Assembly (NCBI RefSeq): GCF_027922045.1
Contig: NZ_BSEX01000001.1
Coordinates: 241,348 to 302,989, forward strand
Origin: Microbacterium terregens
Lineage (GTDB): Bacteria; Pseudomonadota; Alphaproteobacteria; Sphingomonadales; Sphingomonadaceae
DNA length: 61,642 bases
Direction: 5' to 3'
Shown: one piece after another, positions 32,765-40,692 of the stretch
Position numbering within the stretch: position 1 is the first letter of the stretch
How the letters are laid out: each line of letters opens with the position of its first letter
Made by a program: the position numbers and the translations under genes
The notes under the pieces: model-generated
Databases searched by the model: none
Seen by the model: only the letters and a program-made list of their open reading frames with translations
What the model was told of the DNA's origin: nothing

Positions 32765-33829
32765 TCAATCCCCGCGCGCCGCGGCTTCGCGGTCGAGCAG
32801 CGCGCGTTTGCGGTCCGTGCCCCAGCGATAGCCCGACAGAGCACCGTCGCTGCGAAGCACACGATGGCACGGGATCGCCAGCGCGTGCGCGTTGGCGGCA
32901 CAGGCACCGGCCACGGCCCGCACCGCCTGGGGTGCGCCGATCCGCTCGGCGATCTCCGCGTAGCTCGCCGTCGCGCCCGCCGGGATCGCGCGCAGTTCCT
33001 CCCACACCCGCCGTCGAAAAGCGGTGCCGCGGATGTCGAGCGGCAGGTCGAGCGTGGCGGCAGGGGCCTCCACGAACGCCACCACCTGCGAAACCATCGA
33101 CGCAAAGTCTTCGCCGCCCGCCTCCAGCCGCGCGTTGGCGAAGCGACGGCGAAGGTCCGTCACCAGCGCATCGGCATCGTCGCCCAGCAGCAGCGCCGCG
33201 ATTCCCGTGGTGCTCGCGGCGACCAACAGATGGCCGAGACTGGTCGGCGAGACGGCGAAGCGCAGGGTCTCGGCCGCGCCACCCTGGCGATAGGCGCCGG
33301 GCTTCATGCCCAGCACCGCCTTCGCCTCGGCATAGAAGCGGCCGCTCGAGCCATAGCCGGCGGCGTGGATCGCCTCGGTCACGGCCGCGCCCGCTTCCAG
33401 CGCCGCCCGTACCCGCCCGGCGCGGTGCTCCGCGGCATAGGCGCGGGGCGTGACGCCCGTCACCGCCTTGAACCGGCGCTGAAAGTGGCTCGGGCTCATG
33501 CCGGCTTCAGCGGCGAGCGCCTCCAGCGTCGGCATGGTCTCGGCCATCTCGATCCTGCGGCACGCCGCTGCGATCTGATCGAGGCCGGCCATGCGCATGC
33601 CGTCCGCATCCGGCCGGCACCGCAGGCAGGCCCGAGCGCCGCTCCGGCGAGCGTCCGCGAGCGTCGCGTGGATCGTCACATTCTCAGGATTGGCGGTGCG
33701 CGAGGGGCAGGACGGCCGGCAGTACACGCCCGTCGTCGCCACCGAGTACCAGAACTGCCCGTCCGCGGCCGCATCCCGGGCGACGATACGGGCCCAGCGC
33801 GGGTCTTGTGCAACATGCTGCTGTGTCAT
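32765..33829 (-). CDS. ada: Bifunctional Ada DNA alkylation repair protein and regulator
   Basis: A 354-residue protein with the domain order of E. coli Ada. The N-terminal zinc domain has Cys37, Cys41, Cys68 and Cys71, with Cys37 the presumed acceptor of methylphosphotriester methyl groups. An AraC-type helix-turn-helix follows (A-A-E-A-G-M-S-P-S-H-F-Q-R-R-F). The C-terminal O6-methylguanine methyltransferase has the nucleophile Cys321 in P-C-H-R-V. Methylated Ada activates its own gene and other repair genes. The ATG at 33829 follows AGGAGGT. alkB lies 2 kb away on the same strand. Confidence 0.95.
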   Translation of the reverse strand: MTQQHVAQDPRWARIVARDAAADGQFWYSVATTGVYCRPSCPSRTANPENVTIHATLADARRSGARACLRCRPDADGMRMAGLDQIAAACRRIEMAETMPTLEALAAEAGMSPSHFQRRFKAVTGVTPRAYAAEHRAGRVRAALEAGAAVTEAIHAAGYGSSGRFYAEAKAVLGMKPGAYRQGGAAETLRFAVSPTSLGHLLVAASTTGIAALLLGDDADALVTDLRRRFANARLEAGGEDFASMVSQVVAFVEAPAATLDLPLDIRGTAFRRRVWEELRAIPAGATASYAEIAERIGAPQAVRAVAGACAANAHALAIPCHRVLRSDGALSGYRWGTDRKRALLDREAAARGD

Positions 33830-33883
33830 CGCGACCTCCTGCCCCACGCCTGCCTCAAGCCGCAGCGCGACACACTCCGTTCC

Positions 33884-33896
33884 TTGCGCTTCAATC
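33884..33896 (-). promoter_or_regulatory. Candidate Ada operator upstream of ada
   Basis: On the minus strand the sequence GATTGAAGCGCAA lies about 55 bases upstream of the ada start. The E. coli Ada site is described as an A box AAT, six bases, then a B box GCAA within AAAGCGCAA. Here the B box is exact, the A box reads GAT, and AAGCGCAA is shared. This fits autoregulation by methylated Ada but rests on one match. Confidence 0.4.
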
Positions 33897-33956
33897 CAAG
33901 ATAGTGGCACCGACCGGGAGCACCATCACGCATCGCCGCGAAAAGGAACATCCACC

Positions 33957-34991
33957 ATGCTGAACGTCGGGCTGATCGGTTTCGGGCTTGCCGGGCGCGC
34001 GTTTCATGCGCCGCTGATCGCCGCCACCCCCGCCCTCCGCCTCGCCGCAGTCGTCACGTCGCGCGCGCAGGAAGTGGCAGCGCTGTATCCGGAGGCTCGT
34101 GCCGTGGCTTCCGTCGACGCCCTGCTCGCGGACCCTGCGATCGATCTGGTGGTGGTGGCGACGCCCAACGACACCCATGCGCCGCTCGCCCGCGCCGCGC
34201 TGGAGGCCGGCAAGCACGTCGTCGTGGACAAGCCCTTTGCCCTCAGCGTCGAGGATGCGCGCGAACTTGCCGCGCTCGCCGTGACGCACGCGCGGATGCT
34301 CACCGTCTTCCACAACCGGCGCTGGGACACGGACTTCCGCACGGTCGAGCAGCTGCTGCGCGACGGCACGCTCGGCGAGGTGCAACTCGCAGAACTGCGC
34401 TGGGACCGCTTCCGTCCCGCCATCAAGCAGGGCTGGCGCGAGACCCCGCACGCCGGCGCAGGATTGTTGGCCGACCTCGGCCCGCACCTCATCGACCAAG
34501 CGATTCGCCTGTTCGGCGTGCCCGAGGCGGTGTCGGCGGACATCGCGATCCAGCGGGAGGCGGCGCAGGTGGACGACTATTTCGAGCTGACGCTCCACTA
34601 TGGAAGCCGCCGGGTGATCCTGGGCGCCGCCTCTCTGGTCACGGCCCCCCGCCCCCGCTTCGCGCTGCACGGAACGCTCGGCAGCTTCGTGAAACACGGG
34701 ATCGACCCCCAGGAGCCGGTGCTGCGCGCGGGCGGAACCCCGTCCGATCCGGGCTATGGAGTCGAGCCGGAATCCGCCTGGGGGACGCTTGTCGACGGCG
34801 AGGCCGGGGAGCGTCGCCTGCCCAGCGCTGCCGGGACATGGCCCCGCTTCTATGAACAGGCCGCGGCCGCCATCGTCGAGGGCAGCGCTCCGCCCGTCGA
34901 GCCGGAGGATGCCATCGCGGGTCTCGAATTGCTCGAACTCGCCCGGCAATCCGCATGCGAAGGACGTCGACTTCGCTTCCCCAGGCGCTGA
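33957..34991 (+). CDS. Gfo/Idh/MocA family NAD(P)-dependent oxidoreductase
   Basis: A 344-residue two-domain dehydrogenase: an N-terminal Rossmann fold with G-F-G-L-A-G-R-A-F near residue 8, then D-L-V-V-V-A-T-P-N-D-T-H and E-A-G-K-H-V-V-V-D-K-P (the family E-K-P motif as D-K-P), then a C-terminal alpha/beta substrate domain. The family oxidises sugars, inositols or related compounds with NAD(P); the substrate is not readable. ATG at 33957 follows AAGGA. It is divergent from ada across 127 bases. Confidence 0.87.
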   Translation: MLNVGLIGFGLAGRAFHAPLIAATPALRLAAVVTSRAQEVAALYPEARAVASVDALLADPAIDLVVVATPNDTHAPLARAALEAGKHVVVDKPFALSVEDARELAALAVTHARMLTVFHNRRWDTDFRTVEQLLRDGTLGEVQLAELRWDRFRPAIKQGWRETPHAGAGLLADLGPHLIDQAIRLFGVPEAVSADIAIQREAAQVDDYFELTLHYGSRRVILGAASLVTAPRPRFALHGTLGSFVKHGIDPQEPVLRAGGTPSDPGYGVEPESAWGTLVDGEAGERRLPSAAGTWPRFYEQAAAAIVEGSAPPVEPEDAIAGLELLELARQSACEGRRLRFPRR

Positions 34992-35374
34992 TCCGAATAT
35001 TTTTATCGCGGCATCCGCAACGTCCCCGATGTCTTGCCACCATTGCAGTTGCTAGCAATCGGGCAAGCAGCAGCCTTACTCCCGAGGCTCATGGTGAATT
35101 TATCGGCCATGCACGTCTGCTCGGATGCTTGGCCGCCCTCTATTACCCAATACGGCAACTTACGTTTCGCGGAGAGGATGCGACTCGCCACTGTTAATCA
35201 CGAATAAATCCTTGCTTTGTATGGCTGTTAAGGCGCTTCGCCGGAGTCGGCACAAACGCGATGCTGATCCGGTACTTTGGCTCCGAAGCCGCAAGGTGTG
35301 GCTGGCAACACCCTGGAAAGTTGACGCGCTGCACGGAAAGTCCCAAGTGCGCGCCGATGAACGGAGGAATGAAG
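34992..35374 (+). promoter_or_regulatory. Long AT-enriched leader region upstream of mucR
   Basis: A 383-base gap, noticeably richer in A and T than the rest of the window, with several A/T runs (AATATTTTTATC, TTAATCACGAATAAA), a perfect palindrome TTGCTAGCAA at 35049-35058 and many TpA steps. MucR proteins are reported to bind AT-rich sites containing T-A steps and often repress their own gene, so this is the expected place for the promoter and autoregulatory sites. I cannot fix the -35 and -10 boxes. Confidence 0.5.
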
Positions 35375-35887
35375 ATGGCCGAAGACGTTTCCGAATTGAA
35401 TGCGGTGGAACTCGCGACCGAGCTCACCATCGCCTGGCTCAACAATGCGAACAACCGCGTGTCGGCCGAAGATGTACCGACCTTCCTGCAGACGATGCAC
35501 GCGACCGTGGTTGGGCTGAGCGGCGGCGCATCTTCGGAACCGGTCGAGACGGCCCCCACGGAAGATTACACGCCCGCCGTCTCGGTGCGGAAGTCGCTCG
35601 CGTCGAAGGACCACATCATCTCGATGATCGACGGCAAGCCGTACAAGACCCTGCGCCGCCATCTGGCAGGGCACGGACTGACCCCGGAACAGTATCGCGA
35701 GCGCTACAATCTGAAGTCTGACTATCCGATGGTCGCGGAGAATTATTCGCAGAGCCGCCGCGACATGGCCAAGCGCATCGGGCTCGGCCGCAAGCCGCGC
35801 ACCGGTGGCGACGAGGCGACCGCCGCAGAGGCGCCTGCCGCCCCGAAGCGCCGTGGCCGCAAGCCCAAGGACGCAACCGCGGAATGA
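35375..35887 (+). CDS. mucR: MucR/Ros-family transcriptional regulator without zinc-binding cysteines
   Basis: A 170-residue DNA-binding protein. The core (residues about 71-125) follows the Ros/MucR zinc-finger pattern, D-H-I-I-S-M-I-D-G-K-P-Y-K-T-L-R-R-H-L-A-G-H, but the first metal cysteine is Ser83 and the second ligand position is Asp86; His96 and His100 remain. The whole protein has no cysteine. The N-terminal A-V-E-L-A-T-E-L-T segment matches the MucR oligomerisation region. The C-terminus ends in basic K-R-R-G-R-K-P-K, resembling an AT-hook. The start at 35375 fits GGAGG 7 bases upstream. In related alphaproteobacteria MucR regulates exopolysaccharide, motility and cell-cycle genes. 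Confidence 0.88.
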   Translation: MAEDVSELNAVELATELTIAWLNNANNRVSAEDVPTFLQTMHATVVGLSGGASSEPVETAPTEDYTPAVSVRKSLASKDHIISMIDGKPYKTLRRHLAGHGLTPEQYRERYNLKSDYPMVAENYSQSRRDMAKRIGLGRKPRTGGDEATAAEAPAAPKRRGRKPKDATAE

Positions 35888-35891
35888 TCCT

Positions 35892-36482
35892 TCAGCCCTG
35901 GGCGGCCGCGCGCCTGCCCAGGGCCGACAGGCTGCGGAAGGTCACCGACCAGCGCGTGCGCTCCATCGCCGCGATGCCGTGCTCCCACGCGTGCCGCGCT
36001 TCGCCGGAAAGATGGTAGATCGATCGCGGCGCAAGCGTACGGCTACGGCGGTCGAAGCCGGTGTCGGTGCGCCGCCGCAGGCGCAGGACGGCCGGCTCAC
36101 CCAGCGAAATCCCCACGACATGCTCGAACATCGGCCGGTCGCGATGCCAGCCGATCCCCGCCCCCGGATCATAGCGGATGAGCAGCGCCTGCTCGAGCTC
36201 GGCCGCCGATATCCCCGCGAACGCCGCCGCGCGCTCCCGCAAAGGCCTCAGGAACGCCGGGATCTCCGCCCCCGGCGCGATCCGCCCCCGATCGAAGTCA
36301 TAGCTCCAGCCGAACGACGCGGTCAGCCGCTTGCCCGTCCACCCCTGGAAGCGGAACGGCGTCAGCGCGCACGCGTCGATCGCCGCCACGAGCGCCGCTT
36401 CCTCAGACGCATCGAGCACCTCTTCGCCATAGGAGAGGCCCGGCAGCAGCGGGGTTCCGAACAGGTCTAGCTGGGCGGCCAT
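35892..36482 (-). CDS. alkB: AlkB-like 2-oxoglutarate/Fe(II) dioxygenase
   Basis: A 196-residue protein of the AlkB family. Iron ligands are His113 and Asp115 (W-H-R-D-R) and His168 (A-W-E-H-G); Arg175, Arg177 and Arg183 near the end are candidates for binding 2-oxoglutarate and substrate. AlkB enzymes remove alkyl groups from bases such as 1-methyladenine. The frame is open for 460 codons upstream, but the family N-terminus D-L-F-G-T-P starts just after the ATG at 36482. It converges with mucR (4-base gap) and is divergent from the chemosensory operon. Confidence 0.9.
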   Translation of the reverse strand: MAAQLDLFGTPLLPGLSYGEEVLDASEEAALVAAIDACALTPFRFQGWTGKRLTASFGWSYDFDRGRIAPGAEIPAFLRPLRERAAAFAGISAAELEQALLIRYDPGAGIGWHRDRPMFEHVVGISLGEPAVLRLRRRTDTGFDRRSRTLAPRSIYHLSGEARHAWEHGIAAMERTRWSVTFRSLSALGRRAAAQG

Positions 36483-36570
36483 CCCGCTCCAGATAGGAAG
36501 CCGGCACCTGCCCCGAAAGACGCGCGTGGCGGGGAGACGGGCCGGAAAGCCCGCGTTATAGAAGCCCGCG

Positions 36571-37074
36571 ATGCCCAATCGTGCCTCCGATCCGCTGCTG
36601 CTGTTTCGTGCCGGTAACCACCGGCTCGCGCTCCCGGCGCGGGACGTGCGCGAGGTGCTACCGCTGCTTCCGATCGCGCGGCCCCCGACCCTGCCCCGCC
36701 CCCTCGCCGGCTTCGTCGACGTCCGGGGCGAGACGCTGCCCGTCCTGGCACCCGCACTTCTGTTCGACGTCGGCACTGCCTTGGGCACCCTGGACCTGTT
36801 CTCCCACCTGATCCGGCCGCATGGGCCGGCTGCCACCATGCCGTGCCTGCTCGTTGATCGGGTCGAGGACATGGTCACCCCCGACGCCGACGCCGTCCGT
36901 CCGGTGGAGGCCGAGGCGAGCCACAATGGCGCGATCCTGGCCGAGGTGACGCTGCCCGACGGCCCCGCACACCTGCTGTCGCTCGCCCAGCTGCTCAGCG
37001 AAGCGGAACGCGAGCGGCTGGCGGCGCTGGCGGCGCAGGCGGAGGCGCGCGGCGCCGACTGGGCGATCGGGTGA
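36571..37074 (+). CDS. cheW: CheW domain protein, first gene of the Wsp-like operon (WspB/WspD-like)
   Basis: A 167-residue CheW-fold protein (L-L-F-R-A-G-N-H-R-L-A-L-P-A-R-D-V-R-E-V, F-V-D-V-R-G-E-T-L-P-V-L, P-C-L-L-V-D-R-V-E-D). It links receptor and CheA. Its stop overlaps the GTG of the CheR gene, so translation is coupled. It is divergent from alkB with an 88-base gap that must hold the operon promoter. It differs from the second CheW of this operon, suggesting two non-identical adaptor slots, as in Wsp systems. Confidence 0.87.
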   Translation: MPNRASDPLLLFRAGNHRLALPARDVREVLPLLPIARPPTLPRPLAGFVDVRGETLPVLAPALLFDVGTALGTLDLFSHLIRPHGPAATMPCLLVDRVEDMVTPDADAVRPVEAEASHNGAILAEVTLPDGPAHLLSLAQLLSEAERERLAALAAQAEARGADWAIG

Positions 37075-38489
37075 GCCTGGCCGCGCAGCGCCACGCGCTG
37101 CCGTCTGCGCCGGTCGACGATCCCGCCTTTGCCGCCATCAAGGCGCGGATCGTCGAGCGCACCGGCCACCATTATTACGTCGACAAGGACGACCAGCTGT
37201 TCGAGCATGTGGCGCGCCGCATGGCTGCGAACGGCATCGACACGCTGGCGGACTATGCCGCCCGGCTGGCGGACCCGAATGCGGCGGCCGCGGAATGGCG
37301 CGCGCTTGAAAGCGCGATCACGATCAACGAGACCTTCTTCTTCCGCTTTGCCGAACAGTTCGACGTGCTGCGCCGCTGCGTCCTGCCGAAGCTGCTGCGG
37401 GAGCGGCGGGCGAAGCGCCAGCTGCGCGTCTGGAGCGTCGGCTGCTCGACCGGGGCAGAGGCGCATTCGGTGTCGATCCTGCTGCGCGACCTGCTCGGAG
37501 ACGCAGTCTCCGACTGGAAGATCGGCATCACCGGCACCGACATCGACGATGCCGCGATCGCCGCGGCGCGCGAGGCGCGCTACACCTCCTGGGCATTGCG
37601 CACCCTGGGAGAGGCGGAACGCGAGCGGCTGTTCGATCGCGAAGGCGACCGCTGGCGGCTGAAGGCGCGCTATCGCGGTCTCGCCCGCTTCGAACACGCC
37701 AACATGATGGCGCTGCTGGACGACGACGCCCCGCTGCAGTTCAGCGAGTTCGACATCATCCTGTGCCGCAACGTCCTGATCTATTTCCGCAGCGACGTCG
37801 CCAAGCAGCTGGTCGGCACGCTGGTGCGCCGGCTCGCGCCGAGCGGGCTGCTGTTCATCGGCCATGCCGAGCCGAACCCGGAGTTCGCGGACGTCGCACG
37901 GCCGGTGCTCGTCGACGGTGTCCTTGCGTACGCGCGGCTCGACGGCCCCGCCGAGCTTCCCGCAGCCGCGCCCGCGCCGCCACCGTCGCTCGCATCACTT
38001 GCCCCGCCGCCAGCGGCACCGGTCAAGGCCGCGCCGCCTGTCAGTCCCCCGCCGCAGCCTGCCCCGCCGCCGCCTCCAACATCGCCACCGCCCAAGCCCG
38101 CCGCAGCCGGAGAAGTGCGCACCGCGCTTTCCCGTGGCGACGCGAGCCAGGCACTCGAACTGGCGGAGCAGGAGGCGCTCGCCACGCCGCGCGACCCGGT
38201 CGCTCATTACCTCGCAGCGCTCGGCGCCCTCGCGCTTGGAGATGGGGTTCGTGCAGAGCGGGGATTTCGCAGCGCGCTATATCTCGATAACGGGTTCGCG
38301 ATGGCGCACTATCTGCTTGGCCGACATCTCCTGGCGCATGGGCGCGATGCCGAGGGCAACCGCGCGCTCCGCAATGCCGCGCGCGCAGCCGCCGGGATGG
38401 CGAATGACGTCGAGTTGCCGGAGGGCGACGGCATGACCGCAGGCAGCCTGGTCGCCGCCGTCCGCGCCACCCTCGGGGGTGCCGCATGA
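37071..38489 (+). CDS. cheR: CheR methyltransferase with C-terminal TPR domain (WspC-like)
   Basis: A 472-residue protein. Residues 1-280 form a CheR methyltransferase with N-E-T-F-F-F at 86-91, a modified SAM-binding motif G-C-S-T-G-A-E-A-H-S at 124-133 (usual C-S-T-G-E-E-P-Y-S) and D-I-I-L-C-R-N-V-L-I-Y-F. A proline/alanine-rich linker (about 293-345) leads to TPR-like helices (about 350-440: A-L-E-L-A-E-Q-E, Y-L-A-A-L-G-A-L-A-L-G). WspC and FrzF-type CheR proteins also carry TPRs. It methylates glutamates of the receptor. GTG start; its stop overlaps the next cheW (ATGA). Confidence 0.9.
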   Translation: MSLAAQRHALPSAPVDDPAFAAIKARIVERTGHHYYVDKDDQLFEHVARRMAANGIDTLADYAARLADPNAAAAEWRALESAITINETFFFRFAEQFDVLRRCVLPKLLRERRAKRQLRVWSVGCSTGAEAHSVSILLRDLLGDAVSDWKIGITGTDIDDAAIAAAREARYTSWALRTLGEAERERLFDREGDRWRLKARYRGLARFEHANMMALLDDDAPLQFSEFDIILCRNVLIYFRSDVAKQLVGTLVRRLAPSGLLFIGHAEPNPEFADVARPVLVDGVLAYARLDGPAELPAAAPAPPPSLASLAPPPAAPVKAAPPVSPPPQPAPPPPPTSPPPKPAAAGEVRTALSRGDASQALELAEQEALATPRDPVAHYLAALGALALGDGVRAERGFRSALYLDNGFAMAHYLLGRHLLAHGRDAEGNRALRNAARAAAGMANDVELPEGDGMTAGSLVAAVRATLGGAA

Positions 38490-39022
38490 GCATGCCGGGA
38501 GACCTTCGGGTCGCAGCGCCCTTCCTCGATGCCGAGGCCGTCGCAGCCGTGCTCGCGGAGCGCCAGCGCGCGCTCGCCCCGCCTGAGGCAGCCGACCAGC
38601 GCAGCCGCATCCGCGTCCTCACCTGGACCCTGGGCGAGGAAACCTATGCGACCCCGCTCGCGGACCTCTTCGAGGTGGCGGCGATCCCGCGCGTCACCGC
38701 GGTTCCGGGCGCGCCTCCCGCCCTGGTGGGGCTGATCGCGTGGCGGGGCGCCGTCCTCAACCTCTTCGATCCGGCCGTGGCGTTGCGCCTGGCCACCCCC
38801 GAGGAGCCCGGCCGTGCGATGCTGGTGCTGCGCCATGCGGCGCCGCGCATCGCCCTCCAGGTCTCCGCCATCACCGCCTCCGCCGCCATCGTCGATCCCG
38901 GCGCCACGGGCGGTGACACCCTCACGCGCTTCGTCGAAGCGGACGGCGGCCAGCGTCTGGCCGTCGTGAACACTGCGCTGCTGATCCAGCGGCTCCTCGC
39001 CCGTCCCCTGCAGGAAGGATAA
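38486..39022 (+). CDS. cheW: CheW domain protein, second adaptor of the Wsp-like operon
   Basis: A 178-residue protein with an N-terminal extension of about 45 residues before the CheW domain (V-L-T-W-T-L-G-E-E-T-Y-A-T-P-L-A, A-L-V-G-L-I-A-W-R-G-A-V-L-N-L-F). It sits between cheR and the receptor gene, the position of WspD between WspC and later genes. The start overlaps the cheR stop; the receptor gene begins 4 bases after its stop. Confidence 0.88.
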   Translation: MSMPGDLRVAAPFLDAEAVAAVLAERQRALAPPEAADQRSRIRVLTWTLGEETYATPLADLFEVAAIPRVTAVPGAPPALVGLIAWRGAVLNLFDPAVALRLATPEEPGRAMLVLRHAAPRIALQVSAITASAAIVDPGATGGDTLTRFVEADGGQRLAVVNTALLIQRLLARPLQEG

Positions 39023-39026
39023 AGCC

Positions 39027-40682
39027 TTGTCGGTTTCCACTCGGATCGTTGCCGGGTTCGGCATCATCACGGCCATTCTGGTCGCGCTGGGCCTCTACTC
39101 GCTCCAGCAGGTGGGCGTGGTCCGCTCGAACGTCGACCGGATCGTCCAGCGCGACTATGCCGCGATTCTCGATGTCGACTCCATCGCCCGTGCCGAGGCA
39201 CGGATGCGCGAGGCGCGGCTGATGGCGGTGATGCACGCGATGCGCAGCGGCCGCGGCATTCCGGGTGACATCACCGAATGGCAGTCGCGCGCCAACGAAA
39301 CGGCAGCCGCGCTCGCGAAGCTGACCGCAACCGCGGAGAAGAACCGCGAAACCGCGGTTAATCAGGGCCGCATCGAGCAATGGCGCCAGCTGTCCGAGGG
39401 CGCGCAGGCGGTGCAGGCATCGTTCGATCGCCTGCGCCCCGCGAGCGCACGCCAGCTGGAGATGCTGGAGAACGGCAATATCGAGGGTGCGATCGCGGCG
39501 GGCGAAGAGATTGATCGCCACCATGCCGCGCTCGCGCAGAGCCTCGGCCAGGTCCGCACGATCGTCAGCAACACGATCGAGGTCGGGCGGCGCGCGACCC
39601 AGGACGTCTATGAAAGCACGCGCACGTCGATCCTGATCGGGCTGCTGATCGCGATCGCGGTCAGCGTCGTGGTCGCCTTCACGATCCGCCGCTCGATCAC
39701 CGGGCCGCTGAGCGACTTCATGAGCTTCGCCGGCCGCATCGGCGAAGGCGACCTGTCGGGCGAAACACGCATCACCGGCAGCGACGAACTCGGCCAGCTG
39801 GGTGCCACCCTCAACACGATGGTGGTGGGCCTGCGCGAGATCGCCCGGCAGAGCCGCGCCGCCACCGAAGACCTGAACGCCGCCGCCACCGAGATCCGCG
39901 CTTCCACCCAGGAGCAGGCCGCCTCGGTCGAGGAACAGCTCGCGGCCGTGCAGGAGACCGCGGCCACGGTCGACGAGATCACCCATTCGGGCGCCCAGAT
40001 CACGCTGCGCGCGCAGGAAGTGATTGCCGCGGCACAGGCGACCGCCCAGACCAGCGACACCGGCCGCACCGCGGTCCACGACACCGCCCGCGCGATGGAC
40101 GCGATCCGCGAACAGGCGGAGGCGGTCGCCGGCAACATCGTCGCCTTGTCGGAAAAGACGCAGACCATCGGCGACATCATCGCGACCGTGAACGACGTGT
40201 CCGAACGCTCCCACCTCCTCGCCCTCAACGCCTCGATCGAGGCGGCGGCGGCCGGCGAGCAGGGCCGCAGCTTCGCGATCGTCGCGTCGGAGATGAAGAC
40301 GCTGGCCGACCAGGCGAAGTCCGCCACCCGCAACGTTCGCTCGATCCTGGGCGACATTCAGCGCGGCATCAACGCCTCGGTCATGCTGACGGAAGAGGCG
40401 GTGAAGCGCGTCGCCTCCGGCAAGGAGCGCACCGACGCCAGCCAGTCGGCGATCAACGAACTGGCGACGCGGGTGCAGGAGAACGTCCACACCTTCCAGC
40501 AGATCGTCGCCTCCACCAACCAGCAGCAGATCGGCATCGAGCAGGTGACGATCGCCCTGCAGAACATCCGCCAGGCGAGCCAGCAGACCGCGGCGAGCAC
40601 CCGCCAGCTCGACCAGGCGGCGGGCGATCTCACCCAGCTGTCGCGGACGCTGGTGGGCCTGACCGAACGCTACCGCGTCTGA
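39027..40682 (+). CDS. Methyl-accepting chemotaxis protein (WspA-like receptor)
   Basis: A 551-residue receptor starting with TTG. Layout: TM1 about residues 9-28, periplasmic four-helix-bundle domain about 30-200, TM2 about 201-220, HAMP about 221-275, then a coiled-coil signalling domain with the hairpin tip near 384-420. The tip reads S-E-R-S-H-L-L-A-L-N-A-S-I-E-A-A instead of the usual Q-T-N-L-L-A-L-N-A-A, a variation I associate with non-flagellar (alternative function) arrays. Q/E-rich methylation helices surround it. There is no C-terminal pentapeptide for CheR docking, fitting a TPR-CheR. It is the only receptor in the operon. Confidence 0.92.
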   Translation: MSVSTRIVAGFGIITAILVALGLYSLQQVGVVRSNVDRIVQRDYAAILDVDSIARAEARMREARLMAVMHAMRSGRGIPGDITEWQSRANETAAALAKLTATAEKNRETAVNQGRIEQWRQLSEGAQAVQASFDRLRPASARQLEMLENGNIEGAIAAGEEIDRHHAALAQSLGQVRTIVSNTIEVGRRATQDVYESTRTSILIGLLIAIAVSVVVAFTIRRSITGPLSDFMSFAGRIGEGDLSGETRITGSDELGQLGATLNTMVVGLREIARQSRAATEDLNAAATEIRASTQEQAASVEEQLAAVQETAATVDEITHSGAQITLRAQEVIAAAQATAQTSDTGRTAVHDTARAMDAIREQAEAVAGNIVALSEKTQTIGDIIATVNDVSERSHLLALNASIEAAAAGEQGRSFAIVASEMKTLADQAKSATRNVRSILGDIQRGINASVMLTEEAVKRVASGKERTDASQSAINELATRVQENVHTFQQIVASTNQQQIGIEQVTIALQNIRQASQQTAASTRQLDQAAGDLTQLSRTLVGLTERYRV

Positions 40683-40692
40683 GGACGGGCGG

